A stretch of DNA of 61,896 bases from Chloroflexota bacterium (GTDB lineage: Bacteria > Chloroflexota > Anaerolineae > Anaerolineales > Villigracilaceae), in contig JAADGN010000023.1 of NCBI GenBank assembly GCA_013152325.1, forward strand, positions 1 through 61,896. The letters are read 5' to 3'. The position numbers were made by a program, and so were the translations under genes. Below are positions 1 through 8,127 of this stretch, in pieces. Numbering within the stretch: the stretch's first letter is position 1; each line of letters opens with the position of its first letter. The notes beneath the pieces were generated by a model, which saw nothing but the letters and a program-made list of their open reading frames with translations, did no database searches and was not told the DNA's origin.

Positions 1-1047
1 CCCCGCCCAATCAAATATGAGCGGGAAAGCTATATAAGTCGATACTCCATAAACAACGAGCAAAAGAACATCCATTTTTGTTTTCGTAACAAGTATCAAA
101 AAAGGCATTATCCATAGTATCCACTGCGGAGAATAGATTTCAGAGAAAGCTGTAAATAATGCAATCACAATAACAGACCAACTCAATAGTTCTTCCTTTG
201 TTTTCAATTGGACAAACGGACTCAAAAACACAGGAAGAAACTGCAAGACTAAAAAAAAGCGTCCCATAAAATAACTATCAACATTCAACCCCAATGGCAA
301 GAACAATTGTCCTTGCAACAAAGCTGGCAAAGACACAAGCTCTAAACCGCGCGCCAAGTGCATCCGATAAGGCATTAAAAGTGCAGCCCAACCTCCCAAG
401 ACAAAGGTTGGCGCGATAATCACAGTACACGTGGCTACAAAAGCGACTATCGCCAACCAGTTAATTCGCTTTGTTTTTTCATGTTCATACAGCAAAAAAA
501 CTGGAAGCAAAAGTGCGGGATACCATTTTGTCATCGTCCCAATCGCTAAGACAATCGCAGCTATAAGAGTATCCCCTCGAAAGAGTAACAAAATGCTTAC
601 CAGAACCATTAATGCTGGCAAAATGTCAAATCGATTGAAGGTGAAGTAAAGCGGTGCAGGCAACAACAACAAAAAAGCCAGATTTTTATTTTCAGGAAGA
701 GAACGATATAATAGAACAACAGTACCTCCCAAAACAATCAACATAAACAAAGAAAATACCGCACTATACAACCTGACACTTACCGTCTCTATTGGTTGCA
801 GTTGCCCCAACGCTAGATAAGGGACAGCGAAAAAATAAGTTGGCACCTGAGGATACTCGCTCAAAGTATCTACATACGGTATTCCATGATCAAAAATCCA
901 AGTTGCTCGTTCAGCATAGACTGAGCGATCATAATAATCATTAATCCAGCGAATCTTACTTCCTAAATTAAACTGGAACACACTGATAGCCGATACCCAG
1001 ATCGCTAACAATACAGATACAAGTAGTAGAAAGAGTTTTTTACTCAT
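1..1047 (-). CDS. Multi-pass membrane glycosyltransferase-like protein, C-terminus cut by window edge
   Basis: An open frame of 349 codons runs on the minus strand from an ATG at 1047 off the left edge, with no stop. The translation begins MSKKLFLLLVSVLL and is mostly hydrophobic, with about nine likely membrane spans. Early on it has an acidic, aromatic stretch (INDYYDRSVYAE) and later FNRFDILPAL and TKWYPALLLP. Such loops are usual in GT-C/DUF2029-type lipid-linked sugar transferases. An in-frame TGA five codons upstream fixes the start. The ATG overlaps the stop of the acetyltransferase remnant at 1040-1042. The gene is far richer in A/T (many TTT, TTA, AAA codons) than the rest of the window, so recent acquisition is possible. 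Substrate unknown; the family call is by topology and motif style only. Confidence 0.7.
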   Translation of the reverse strand, partial: MSKKLFLLLVSVLLAIWVSAISVFQFNLGSKIRWINDYYDRSVYAERATWIFDHGIPYVDTLSEYPQVPTYFFAVPYLALGQLQPIETVSVRLYSAVFSLFMLIVLGGTVVLLYRSLPENKNLAFLLLLPAPLYFTFNRFDILPALMVLVSILLLFRGDTLIAAIVLAIGTMTKWYPALLLPVFLLYEHEKTKRINWLAIVAFVATCTVIIAPTFVLGGWAALLMPYRMHLARGLELVSLPALLQGQLFLPLGLNVDSYFMGRFFLVLQFLPVFLSPFVQLKTKEELLSWSVIVIALFTAFSEIYSPQWILWIMPFLILVTKTKMDVLLLVVYGVSTYIAFPLIFDWAG

Positions 1048-1225
1048 ATGGGCTGAAACTCAAAAAATAGAGATTGGTTTGCCAGTCTTTGAATCCGATC
1101 TCCTGATAGAGCTTGTTTGCCGCCACACGGCGCGGATTGGACGTGAGCATGACACCATTCGCGCCGTATTCTTTTGCCATACGCAGGGCTTCATGCGTCA
1201 ACCATAAGTCGTCAGTGGTTGGTTT
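1040..1225 (-). pseudogene. GNAT acetyltransferase C-terminal remnant
   Basis: On the minus strand the codons ending in the TAA at 1042-1040 read EALRMAKEYGANGVMLTSN, then PRRVAANKLYQEIGFKDWQ, then TNLYFLSFSPYE. That is the C-terminal half of a GNAT N-acetyltransferase: helix, beta strand, and the AANKLYQEIGF motif typical of the family's last conserved region. The acetyl-CoA binding loop (RxxGxG/A) and everything before it are missing. The frame stays open upstream but the sequence there (CYTHGKPTTDDLW) does not resemble the family. A TGCTATACT box (about 1234-1242, minus strand) may be a promoter left in front. I read it as a decayed fragment at an insertion or recombination boundary. Confidence 0.6.
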
Positions 1226-1318
1226 CCCGTGAGTATAGCACGACAGCGCGGCATGCTCCGCCGCCTCGCCGACTCGCTGACCCGCTGATTCGTTGATTCG
1301 CCGATTCCCTCATGGTGG

Positions 1319-1324
1319 TAAAAT
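1319..1324 (+). promoter_or_regulatory. Extended -10 box giving a probably leaderless mRNA
   Basis: TGGTAAAAT (1316-1324) is an extended -10 element lying nine bases before the ATG at 1334. Transcription would start at or next to the start codon, which agrees with the absence of a Shine-Dalgarno sequence there. Confidence 0.4.
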
Positions 1325-1333
1325 CGGTTCGCT

Positions 1334-2227
1334 ATGAACCGGCTTCTTCAGCGCAGGCGGATCCTCCTGATCGTTTCAACCACGGCAGTCCTTTTGCTGG
1401 TCTTTCTGGCGGCGGGATTGAGCGATTTGCGTTTCGCGCCCGCCCGCCCGCTGGATTTCGGAGGGGGGCAGGTGCGCTCGATCCAGGATGTGTTGGGAGA
1501 CATTGCGCGGCGGTTTTCGGCGGTCCCTTTTGGGCAGCAGTTGCTGCTGTTGGGATCGTTCGTTGCCTTGGCGGCGCTTTCGCTGGCATTCATGTCGCCG
1601 GGGCTGCGCAAGCGCCTGCTGCGGATGCTCTTCCGCATGACGTTTGTCGCCGTTGCGCTGTTGTATTTTTTCGATAATTTTTCGCCGGACGAGGGAGCCG
1701 CCCTTTCGGAAAACCTGGCCGCCCCGCTCCAGGCCCCCGCGGCCGGCGAGGGAACCGTTTTGCCGCCGCAGGTCTTCCAGCCGCCGCAGGTTCCTGCCGC
1801 GCTGACCTACGCTGTGACCTTGGCCCTGGCGCTGATCTTCGTCGCGTCGGCCTGGTGGCTGGGCCGGCTTTGGATGAGATCCCGCCGGGCTGCCGGACGT
1901 CCCCTGCAGGAATTCGCCCGCATTGCCAGGACGTCGCTGGACGATCTTTCGGCGGGGGCGCAGTGGGAGAACGTGGTCGTCCGCTGTTACCTGCAGATGG
2001 AGGCCGTCGCGCGGGAGCGGCGCGGCCTCCGGCGTCAGGATGCGATGACGCCGCGCGAGTTCGGCCGATATCTCGAAACGGCGGGCCTGCCCGCGGATCC
2101 GGTGCGGCGGCTGACGCGTCTCTTCGAGCGGGTGCGCTATGGGGCGCATGCCGCGGGACAAAATGAAGTGGACGAGGCGGTCTCCTGCCTGAATGATATC
2201 GCTGCCTGTTTCGGAGAGCGGCTGTGA
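1334..2227 (+). CDS. DUF4129 domain membrane protein
   Basis: 297 aa. Residues 10-30 form a membrane anchor, followed by further hydrophobic segments near 70-95, 98-112 and 155-175. The C-terminal 100 residues are soluble and contain YLQMEAVARERRG, TPREFGRYL and FERVRYGAH, the pattern of the DUF4129 domain. In other bacteria DUF4129 proteins sit next to MoxR ATPases, DUF58 proteins and transglutaminase-like proteins, and that neighbourhood is found here (MoxR at 2819, DUF58 at 3783). The stop overlaps the GTG start of the next gene by four bases, so translation is likely coupled. No biochemical role is established; a part in a cell-envelope maturation complex is inference from context. Confidence 0.75.
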   Translation: MNRLLQRRRILLIVSTTAVLLLVFLAAGLSDLRFAPARPLDFGGGQVRSIQDVLGDIARRFSAVPFGQQLLLLGSFVALAALSLAFMSPGLRKRLLRMLFRMTFVAVALLYFFDNFSPDEGAALSENLAAPLQAPAAGEGTVLPPQVFQPPQVPAALTYAVTLALALIFVASAWWLGRLWMRSRRAAGRPLQEFARIARTSLDDLSAGAQWENVVVRCYLQMEAVARERRGLRRQDAMTPREFGRYLETAGLPADPVRRLTRLFERVRYGAHAAGQNEVDEAVSCLNDIAACFGERL

Positions 2228-2838
2228 AGCGGCGGCAAGCGCTGTTGTTCGCGGGGCTGCTCGTCGTCGCGCTGGCGCTGGCCTTCCCCCTGCAGGACGT
2301 CGTCCGCAGCGTGGTCATCGGGCCGCTGCTCTACCTCGGCTGGATGTTCGGGGTGGTGTATCGTTCTGTGCCGCAGTTTTGGCTGTGGGCCGTTTTGCTT
2401 TTCGTGGTCTTCCTTGTGATGCTGGACCCCTTTTTGGAGGATCGACCGTCCGTGCGTCCCCGCAGGCGGCGCGCGGAGAAAGGGCGCGGGGCGGTCGAAA
2501 GCCTGGCGGATTCCGTCAAAAAAGCAAACCGGGGAATATATTCCCGCTGGCTGATCGCCAATCGCCTGGGGAAGATCATGCGCGATTGGCTGGCCTACCG
2601 CGAACGGATGGACAAACGCTGGCACGCCAACGATCTGGCGGGGATGGATGGGCAGGCCCCCGAGGCGGTCAGGCGCTATCTGGATGTCGGACTGAACGGC
2701 TCTTTTGCCGACTATCCGCGGCCGCGTTGGGCCTTCCTGCGCCGCCGCGTCCCGACGCCCCTGGATATTGACCCCAACGACGCGTTGGATTATCTCGAAT
2801 CTCACATGGAGGCTGAAAGTGGCCGTTATTCTTCCTGA
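2224..2838 (+). CDS. Hypothetical membrane protein in MoxR/DUF58 operon
   Basis: 204 aa, GTG start overlapping the previous stop (GTGA). Two or three hydrophobic segments occupy roughly residues 6-24, 32-50 and 54-72. A basic patch (RPRRRRAEKGR) follows, then a cytoplasmic region with several Trp and Arg residues ending ESHMEAESGRYSS. I recognise no domain. Its position between the DUF4129 gene and the MoxR gene, with overlaps on both sides, makes it a likely structural member of the same complex. The end of this frame contains the ribosome binding site and first seven codons of moxR. Confidence 0.7.
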   Translation: MKRRQALLFAGLLVVALALAFPLQDVVRSVVIGPLLYLGWMFGVVYRSVPQFWLWAVLLFVVFLVMLDPFLEDRPSVRPRRRRAEKGRGAVESLADSVKKANRGIYSRWLIANRLGKIMRDWLAYRERMDKRWHANDLAGMDGQAPEAVRRYLDVGLNGSFADYPRPRWAFLRRRVPTPLDIDPNDALDYLESHMEAESGRYSS

Positions 2839-3781
2839 TGTTTCTGATCTGAGCCGCAAGGTGTTGGACGAAGTCGAGCGCGCCATTGTCGGCAAGCGCG
2901 ATGTGCTGGAGATGATCATGGCCTCGATCCTGGCCGGGGGGCACGTCTTGCTCGAAGATTTTCCCGGATTGGGCAAGACGCTGATCGCGCGCAGTTTCGC
3001 CGCCGTGCTGGGACTGGACTTCAAGCGCATCCAGTTTACGCCCGACCTGCTGCCCGGCGACATTACCGGCGGCTACATCTTCAACCGCGGCGAAAACCGC
3101 TTTGACCTGCGGCGCGGTCCCGTTTTTGCGAACATCCTCCTGGCGGACGAGATCAACCGCGCCTCGCCCAAGACGCAGTCCGCTTTGCTGGAGGCCATGC
3201 AGGAAGGCCAGGTGACGCTCGAGGGCGAGACGCTGCCCCTGCCCGACCCTTTCCTGGTGCTGGCGACCCAGAACCCGATCGAGTACGAAGGCACCTTCCC
3301 GCTGCCCGAAGCCCAGCTCGACCGATTCATGCTCAAACTCTCGGTCGGCTACCCCGGCGTGGACGAGGAAAAGGAGATTCTGCACCGCCGCGGCCAGCGC
3401 CGGCAGGACGAAGTGACCCTTGCGCAGGTCGTCGACGCCGGGACATTGCGCGAGATGCGCCGCACGATCGAAGACGTCCACGTGGATGATGACCTGGAGA
3501 CCTATATCGCTGCCATCGTCCACGAAACGCGCAAAGACCGTCGCGTGGCCGTGGGGGCCAGTCCGCGCGGCTCGCTGGCCTTCCTGAAGATGGCCCGCGC
3601 CCATGCCGTTTTGCAGGGACGCGACTTTGTGCTGCCCGACGACATCAAGCGCTTTGGCGGGGCGGTGCTCAGCCACCGCATCATCTTGCAGCCCGAATAC
3701 TGGATGGCCAGCAGGGTGACCGACGACGTCATCCGGGATGTCCTCGAAAAAGTGCCGGTTCCGGTCATTGTCGAGAGGTGA
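2819..3781 (+). CDS. MoxR-family AAA+ ATPase
   Basis: 320 aa from a GTG at 2819, chosen because GGAGG (2808-2812) lies six bases before it; the frame is open further upstream but no family member begins there. Walker A is DFPGLGKT near residues 45-52, Walker B is LLADEINRA near 105-115, and ATQNPIEYEGTFPLPEAQLDRF carries sensor 1 and the arginine finger region (split here as ATQNPIEYEGT and PLPEAQLDRF). MoxR ATPases act as chaperone-like remodelers, often paired with DUF58 or VWA partners, and the DUF58 gene follows after one base. The start overlaps the upstream gene by 20 bases. Confidence 0.92.
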   Translation: MAVILPDVSDLSRKVLDEVERAIVGKRDVLEMIMASILAGGHVLLEDFPGLGKTLIARSFAAVLGLDFKRIQFTPDLLPGDITGGYIFNRGENRFDLRRGPVFANILLADEINRASPKTQSALLEAMQEGQVTLEGETLPLPDPFLVLATQNPIEYEGTFPLPEAQLDRFMLKLSVGYPGVDEEKEILHRRGQRRQDEVTLAQVVDAGTLREMRRTIEDVHVDDDLETYIAAIVHETRKDRRVAVGASPRGSLAFLKMARAHAVLQGRDFVLPDDIKRFGGAVLSHRIILQPEYWMASRVTDDVIRDVLEKVPVPVIVER

Positions 3782-3782
3782 G

Positions 3783-5066
3783 ATGCGCCGCAGTTTAGTG
3801 CTGGCTTTGCTGCTCTACGCGTTGGTCTTCGCCGGCCTGGCAAGCATGAACGGCGCTGTGCTCGCGCTGGCCGTCCCGCTGGCGCTCTACCTGCTGTCGG
3901 GGTTGTGGTTCGCGCCGCAGGATGTGCGGATACGGGTCGAGCGCACGATGAGCGCCGAGCGAGTCACGTCCGGCCAGCCGGTCACGGTCACGCTGAGGGT
4001 GACGAACGCAGGCCGCCGCCTGGAAGAACTGATGTTGGAAGATGAGATTTCCCCGGCGTTGACGATCATCGAGGGCCGCGCCCGTCATTTGTGTTCCCTG
4101 GCTGCGGGGCAGTCCATTGTCTGGACGTATACGCTCGCCGGGCCGCGCGGCAGTTTTGTTTTTCCGGGCGTGACGGCGACGGCCAGCGACCATCTTGACC
4201 TGGCGCGCCGCACGCAATACGTCGAAACCGGCGGCCAGTTGTTCGTCCTGCCGCCGTTTACCCGTCTCAAGAACGTTGCCATTCGCCCGCGTCAGACGCG
4301 CGTCTACGCCGGCAATATCCCGGCGCGCATCGGCGGCCCCGGCGTGGAGTTTTTCGGCCTGCGCGAATACCGGCCTGGCGACGCGCCGCGCTGGATCAAC
4401 TGGCGCGCCAGCGCCCGTCACCCGCGGACCTTGTTCTCGAACGAATTCGAGCAGGAGCGCGTTGCAGACGTGGGCATCATCCTGGATGGCCGTCGGCGCA
4501 CGGACGTGGCCAGCGGCGGCCATTCGCTTTTCGAATACACGGTGCTCGCGGCGGCGGCCCTGGCCGACGCGTTCATTTCGGCGGGCAATCGGGTCGGGCT
4601 GCTGCAGTATGGCCGCACCCTGCGCTGGACGTTTCCCGGTTATGGACACGTGCAGCGTGAACGCATTTTGCAGGCCCTGGCCCGCGCCGAGGTTGGCGAC
4701 AGCCCGGTCTTTGCGGATTTGGCGCGCCTGCCGTCCCAACTCTTCCCGACCAATTCGCAGTTGGTGCTGGTCTCGCCGCTGTTGAACGGCGATCTCGAAA
4801 CGCTGATCCGGCTGCGTTCACGCGGCTATCAGGTCATGGTGATCAGTCCCGACCCGGTCTCTTACGAACTGCGCGCCCTGCCGAACAACGCGCATACCCG
4901 TCTGGCCGCGCGCATCGTCCGCATGGAGCGGCGCATGCTCCTGCTGCGATTGCAGCGCGCCGGGGTGCAGGCGCTCGATTGGGATGTTTCCCTGCCGCTC
5001 GACCGTCTGGTCAAGGGCCGCCTGGGACGTCCACCCGCCTGGCGCAACGCGCTGGGGAGGCATTAA
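3783..5066 (+). CDS. DUF58 domain membrane-anchored protein
   Basis: 427 aa starting MRRSLVLALLLY, with two N-terminal membrane helices (about residues 3-20 and 22-40), a beta-rich middle segment (about 45-170), then the DUF58 signature: EFFGLREYRPGDAPRWINWR near residue 190, where the Gly-Asp and the Trp-Ser/Asn-Trp positions are conserved across the family. The later part resembles a VWA-like fold (ADVGIILDGRRRTD). The start ATG lies one base after the moxR stop; longer upstream starts fall inside moxR. Works with the MoxR ATPase in families studied elsewhere; substrate here unknown. Confidence 0.88.
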   Translation: MRRSLVLALLLYALVFAGLASMNGAVLALAVPLALYLLSGLWFAPQDVRIRVERTMSAERVTSGQPVTVTLRVTNAGRRLEELMLEDEISPALTIIEGRARHLCSLAAGQSIVWTYTLAGPRGSFVFPGVTATASDHLDLARRTQYVETGGQLFVLPPFTRLKNVAIRPRQTRVYAGNIPARIGGPGVEFFGLREYRPGDAPRWINWRASARHPRTLFSNEFEQERVADVGIILDGRRRTDVASGGHSLFEYTVLAAAALADAFISAGNRVGLLQYGRTLRWTFPGYGHVQRERILQALARAEVGDSPVFADLARLPSQLFPTNSQLVLVSPLLNGDLETLIRLRSRGYQVMVISPDPVSYELRALPNNAHTRLAARIVRMERRMLLLRLQRAGVQALDWDVSLPLDRLVKGRLGRPPAWRNALGRH

Positions 5067-5070
5067 TAAG

Positions 5071-5568
5071 ATGGCGGTATCTTTTGCATTGTTTTTCAGC
5101 TTGTGGATGGGGACGGGCGCGCTGGCCTGGGCTTATTGGGATGCCGGATATGCGCCCGCCGCCTGGGGACTGGGGGGCTTCGCGCTTCTCTGGACTTTGG
5201 GCCTGCTGCGCCGCCGGACGTGGCTTTCCGGCTTTGGGCTGGTCCTGCTCACGCTGACGGCTGTCGCCGGGCTTTATCTGGGGCTGCCTTTCGGCTGGAT
5301 GCTGGCCGGGACATTGGGCGCATTGCTGGCCTACGACCTGAGCTATTTCTCTCGCCGTCTGCGCTACGCCGCCCCCGGGGAAGATACCGCTTTTTTGCAG
5401 CGCGCCCACCTGATGCGCCTGGGTCCGTTGACGCTGCTGGGGCTGGCGCTCAGCACGCTGGCGATCCTCTGGCAGGCGAGTTTCAGTTTCGAATGGGCGG
5501 TCTTTTCCGTCTTGGCGGGTGTTTGGGGGCTGAGCCTGCTGGTCGGCTGGCTGCGGGGGAATCAGTGA
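5071..5568 (+). CDS. Hypothetical four- to five-span membrane protein
   Basis: 165 aa, start at 5071 with GGGGAGG at 5054-5060. Hydrophobic stretches fill almost the whole protein (about residues 3-20, 28-42, 48-66, 68-85, 110-127, 133-155), broken by basic loops (LLRRRTW, FSRRLRY). No recognised domain. It closes the DUF4129-MoxR-DUF58 operon, four bases after the DUF58 stop, and is probably co-transcribed. Convergent with the kinase-like gene at 5622. Confidence 0.65.
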   Translation: MAVSFALFFSLWMGTGALAWAYWDAGYAPAAWGLGGFALLWTLGLLRRRTWLSGFGLVLLTLTAVAGLYLGLPFGWMLAGTLGALLAYDLSYFSRRLRYAAPGEDTAFLQRAHLMRLGPLTLLGLALSTLAILWQASFSFEWAVFSVLAGVWGLSLLVGWLRGNQ

Positions 5569-5621
5569 GCGGTCGTCAGGGACCGCTGATCCGTTGGCGG
5601 TTGTGAGTATGGGGCGGGAAT

Positions 5622-6170
5622 TTACAGCTTCGCAAGCCATTGCCGCGTCTCGGATGGCTTTCCGAAGCGGAAGATCTCCAGGTGGGCATATTCCGGCAAA
5701 GCGAACAACTGCGGATACTCGCGCTTGCGCCGCCAGTAGGTTTTGAAGAGCCATTTGAAGAGCGACTTGTCTGACCAGAGTTTGAGATGCGGCCAGAGCC
5801 GCTCCACATTTGTTCCCCAGAGGAGTTCTCGTGTGGTGATGCGGCGGATCGTGCGCGTGAGCAACTGCCAGAAGATGACCGGCAGGGAATAATCCAGCCA
5901 AACGACGGCTTCGGCCCGCGGCCAGGTGATCGGACGGGTGCGGCTGTAGTTTCCGGCCACGGCCCACCGTTCGCCGCGCGTGGCGGCGACCACTTTGGCT
6001 TTAAATTCATCGTCCGGCGTGCCGACCCAGTTGGGCTGCCAGTACAGGGCGTCCAGCTCCACGTAATCCAAGCCCAGTTTGGCGGCCAGTCGCGCTGCCA
6101 GCGTCGATTTTCCGGAGCTGGTCGTACCGACGACGATGATGCGGCGGTAGGGGAAATTTGTGGCGTCCAT
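5622..6170 (-). CDS. P-loop nucleotide kinase-like protein (FlaR/topology-modulation type)
   Basis: 182 aa. The start at 6170 (MDATNFPYRR) is chosen over the upstream ATG at 6188 because GGAG lies five bases before it. Walker A is VVGTTSSGKST near residues 12-22; DYVELDALYWQPNW follows, then AVAGNYSRTR and VWLDYSLPVIFWQLLTRTIRR. This matches the small adenylate-kinase-like proteins annotated as FlaR or DNA topology modulation protein, whose real substrate is not settled. A TATAAT box at 6211-6206 (minus strand) is a good promoter. Monocistronic. Confidence 0.8.
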   Translation of the reverse strand: MDATNFPYRRIIVVGTTSSGKSTLAARLAAKLGLDYVELDALYWQPNWVGTPDDEFKAKVVAATRGERWAVAGNYSRTRPITWPRAEAVVWLDYSLPVIFWQLLTRTIRRITTRELLWGTNVERLWPHLKLWSDKSLFKWLFKTYWRRKREYPQLFALPEYAHLEIFRFGKPSETRQWLAKL

Positions 6171-6301
6171 ACTTCTCCAAGAATGCAAAAAAGGAAAGGC
6201 GGAAAATTATAGCAGAAATAAGTGATGAGAAACAGGCGGAATTGTGATACGATTCACCCGTTCCTCATGCCCCCTTACCCACTTCTCCCGGCGAGGTTTC
6301 C

Positions 6302-7651
6302 ATGTTCGATCTTCCTGATGACCAAATCCTGCCCCTGATGCAAGCGCACGGCTTCTGGACGTGGTCGGCGCAAGCCAAAGTCGATCCGATCCCCGTCGAG
6401 CGCGCCAAAGGCGTCTACTTCTGGGATATAGACGGCAAGCGTTACCTGGACTTTAACTCGATGACGATGTGCGTCAACGCCGGTCATGGCGATGAGCGCA
6501 TCATCGACGCCATGGTGGCGCAGGCGCGCGAATTGCCCTATGCCGGCCCGCCGATGGCGACCAAGGTGCGTGCGCTGGCAGGTAAGGTACTGTCCGAAAT
6601 CACGCCGGGCGACATCAACCATTTCCTGTTTACGCTCGGCGGCGCGGACGCCAACGAGAACGCCATAAAACTGGCCCGCGCCTATACGGGACGGCACAAA
6701 ATCCTGTCCCGTTACCGCTCCTATCACGGCGCTACGGCGGGCGCGATGGCCGTCACTGGCGACCCGCGGCGTCAGGAATGGGAACCCAACCTGATGCCCG
6801 GTGTGGTGCATTTCCTCGACCCGTACCGGTATCGCTCCACGTTTCATCGCACCAACCCCGGCATCTCCGAGGCCGATTTCGCCCGGGACTATCTCAACCA
6901 CCTGGAGGAGATCATCCAGTACGAAGGGCCGGAGACGATAGCCGCCGTCCTGATGGAATCGGTCACCGGCACGAACGGGGTCATCATCCCGCCGGAGGGA
7001 TACATGCAAGGCGTGCGCGCCTTGTGCGACAAGTACGGCATCCTGATGATCGCTGACGAGGTGATGAGCGGTTTCGGACGCACCGGCAAGTGGTTCGCGG
7101 TCGATCATTGGGACGTGGTGCCGGACATGATCACGATGGCCAAGGGATTGACCTCGGCCTACGCGCCGCTGGGCGCGGTCGGGATGCGGGACAAGATCGC
7201 CGGGTTTTTCGATGAACGCGTCTTTCGTTCGGGGCTGACGTATACTGCCCACCCGGTCTCGCTGGCGGCGGCGATTGCCAATATCCGCGTCATGCAGGAG
7301 GATCGCCTTGTCGAGCACGCGGCAGGTCTGGGTCCGGTGCTGAAGCGCATGTTGACCGATTTGGGGGAGAGTCACCCCTCGGTCGGCGACGTCCGCTCGA
7401 TCGGGCTGTTCGGCATCCTTGAACTGGTCAAAGACAGGGAGACGAAAGAGCCGATGGCCCCGTGGAATGGTTCCAGCCCCGAAATGACGGCGATGCGTAA
7501 GTATTGCCTGGATCACGGCGTCTTTTTGTATGCGCACTGGCATACGGTGCTGGTCATCCCGCCGCTGATCATCACCGAGGAACAATTGGCTGAGGGTTTT
7601 GCTGTGCTCGATGAAGCCCTGAAAATTACGGATGAGGCAGCCAAAAAATAG
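6302..7651 (+). CDS. Class III pyridoxal-phosphate aminotransferase
   Basis: 449 aa, full length for the family. GVYFWDIDGKRYLDFNS near residue 37 is the substrate-entry region, TLGGADANENAIKLAR (about 115-130) the phosphate-binding part, ADEVMSGFGRTG (about 247) carries the cofactor-contacting Asp, and AKGLTSAYAPLG contains the Schiff-base Lys at about residue 281. The overall pattern, including the late AHWHTVLVIPPL, is closest to the omega-amino acid/taurine or beta-alanine transaminase branch; exact substrate cannot be told. Single gene, upstream GCGAGG as ribosome site. Confidence 0.85.
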   Translation: MFDLPDDQILPLMQAHGFWTWSAQAKVDPIPVERAKGVYFWDIDGKRYLDFNSMTMCVNAGHGDERIIDAMVAQARELPYAGPPMATKVRALAGKVLSEITPGDINHFLFTLGGADANENAIKLARAYTGRHKILSRYRSYHGATAGAMAVTGDPRRQEWEPNLMPGVVHFLDPYRYRSTFHRTNPGISEADFARDYLNHLEEIIQYEGPETIAAVLMESVTGTNGVIIPPEGYMQGVRALCDKYGILMIADEVMSGFGRTGKWFAVDHWDVVPDMITMAKGLTSAYAPLGAVGMRDKIAGFFDERVFRSGLTYTAHPVSLAAAIANIRVMQEDRLVEHAAGLGPVLKRMLTDLGESHPSVGDVRSIGLFGILELVKDRETKEPMAPWNGSSPEMTAMRKYCLDHGVFLYAHWHTVLVIPPLIITEEQLAEGFAVLDEALKITDEAAKK

Positions 7652-7716
7652 GGTGCTTGCATAAGCATTTTGTATGAAAACCACACGTGCAACTTTTCGG
7701 ATGGTTGTGCATCTGA

Positions 7717-7722
7717 TAGAAT
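7717..7722 (+). promoter_or_regulatory. Extended -10 box upstream of groES
   Basis: TGATAGAAT (7714-7722) resembles an extended -10 element about 67 bases before the groES ATG. No CIRCE inverted repeat (TTAGCACTC-N9-GAGTGCTAA) was seen in 7652-7788, so HrcA control is not indicated. Confidence 0.35.
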
Positions 7723-7788
7723 GGCACTGTCCTTTTGAAACCTTGCTCGTGTGAGCATGCAATCTTATCCTATCAAGGAGTGAGTGAA

Positions 7789-8064
7789 ATGAGCGACAAT
7801 ACTACAATTGAACCCCTGGGCATCCGTGTGTTGGTGCGCCCGATCGAAAAAGAAGCCAAGACCTCCAGCGGCCTGCTGCTGCCGGAGACGGCCAAGGAAA
7901 AGCCGCAGATCGGCGAGGTCATCGCGGTGGGCGACGACGAGGAGATGCCGGTCAAGGTCGGCCAGAAGGTGCTCTTCCCGAAGTACACCGGCACCGACAT
8001 CAAGTTGGACGGCGTTGAGCACATTATCATGGACGCGACCGACCTGCTGGCGATTGTAAAGTAG
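7789..8064 (+). CDS. groES: Co-chaperonin GroES (Cpn10)
   Basis: 91 aa, with AAGGAG (7775-7780) before the start; the longer upstream frame is not part of the family. Conserved features: PLGIRVLVRPIE at the N-terminus, the mobile loop region KTSSGLLLPETAKEKPQIG (about residues 24-42), GQKVLFPKYTGTDIK and the C-terminal DLLAIVK. GroES caps the GroEL barrel during protein folding. No groEL follows; thioredoxin reductase is next, 63 bases downstream. Confidence 0.93.
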   Translation: MSDNTTIEPLGIRVLVRPIEKEAKTSSGLLLPETAKEKPQIGEVIAVGDDEEMPVKVGQKVLFPKYTGTDIKLDGVEHIIMDATDLLAIVK

Positions 8065-8127
8065 CCAGGAATTCGTGAAAGGGCAGCAGTTCATCTGCTG
8101 CCTTGTTGTCAAGGAAGGATTTGGACG

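Noticed and set aside
7652-7788. CIRCE operator before groES
   Set aside because: The required 9-bp inverted repeat is not present.
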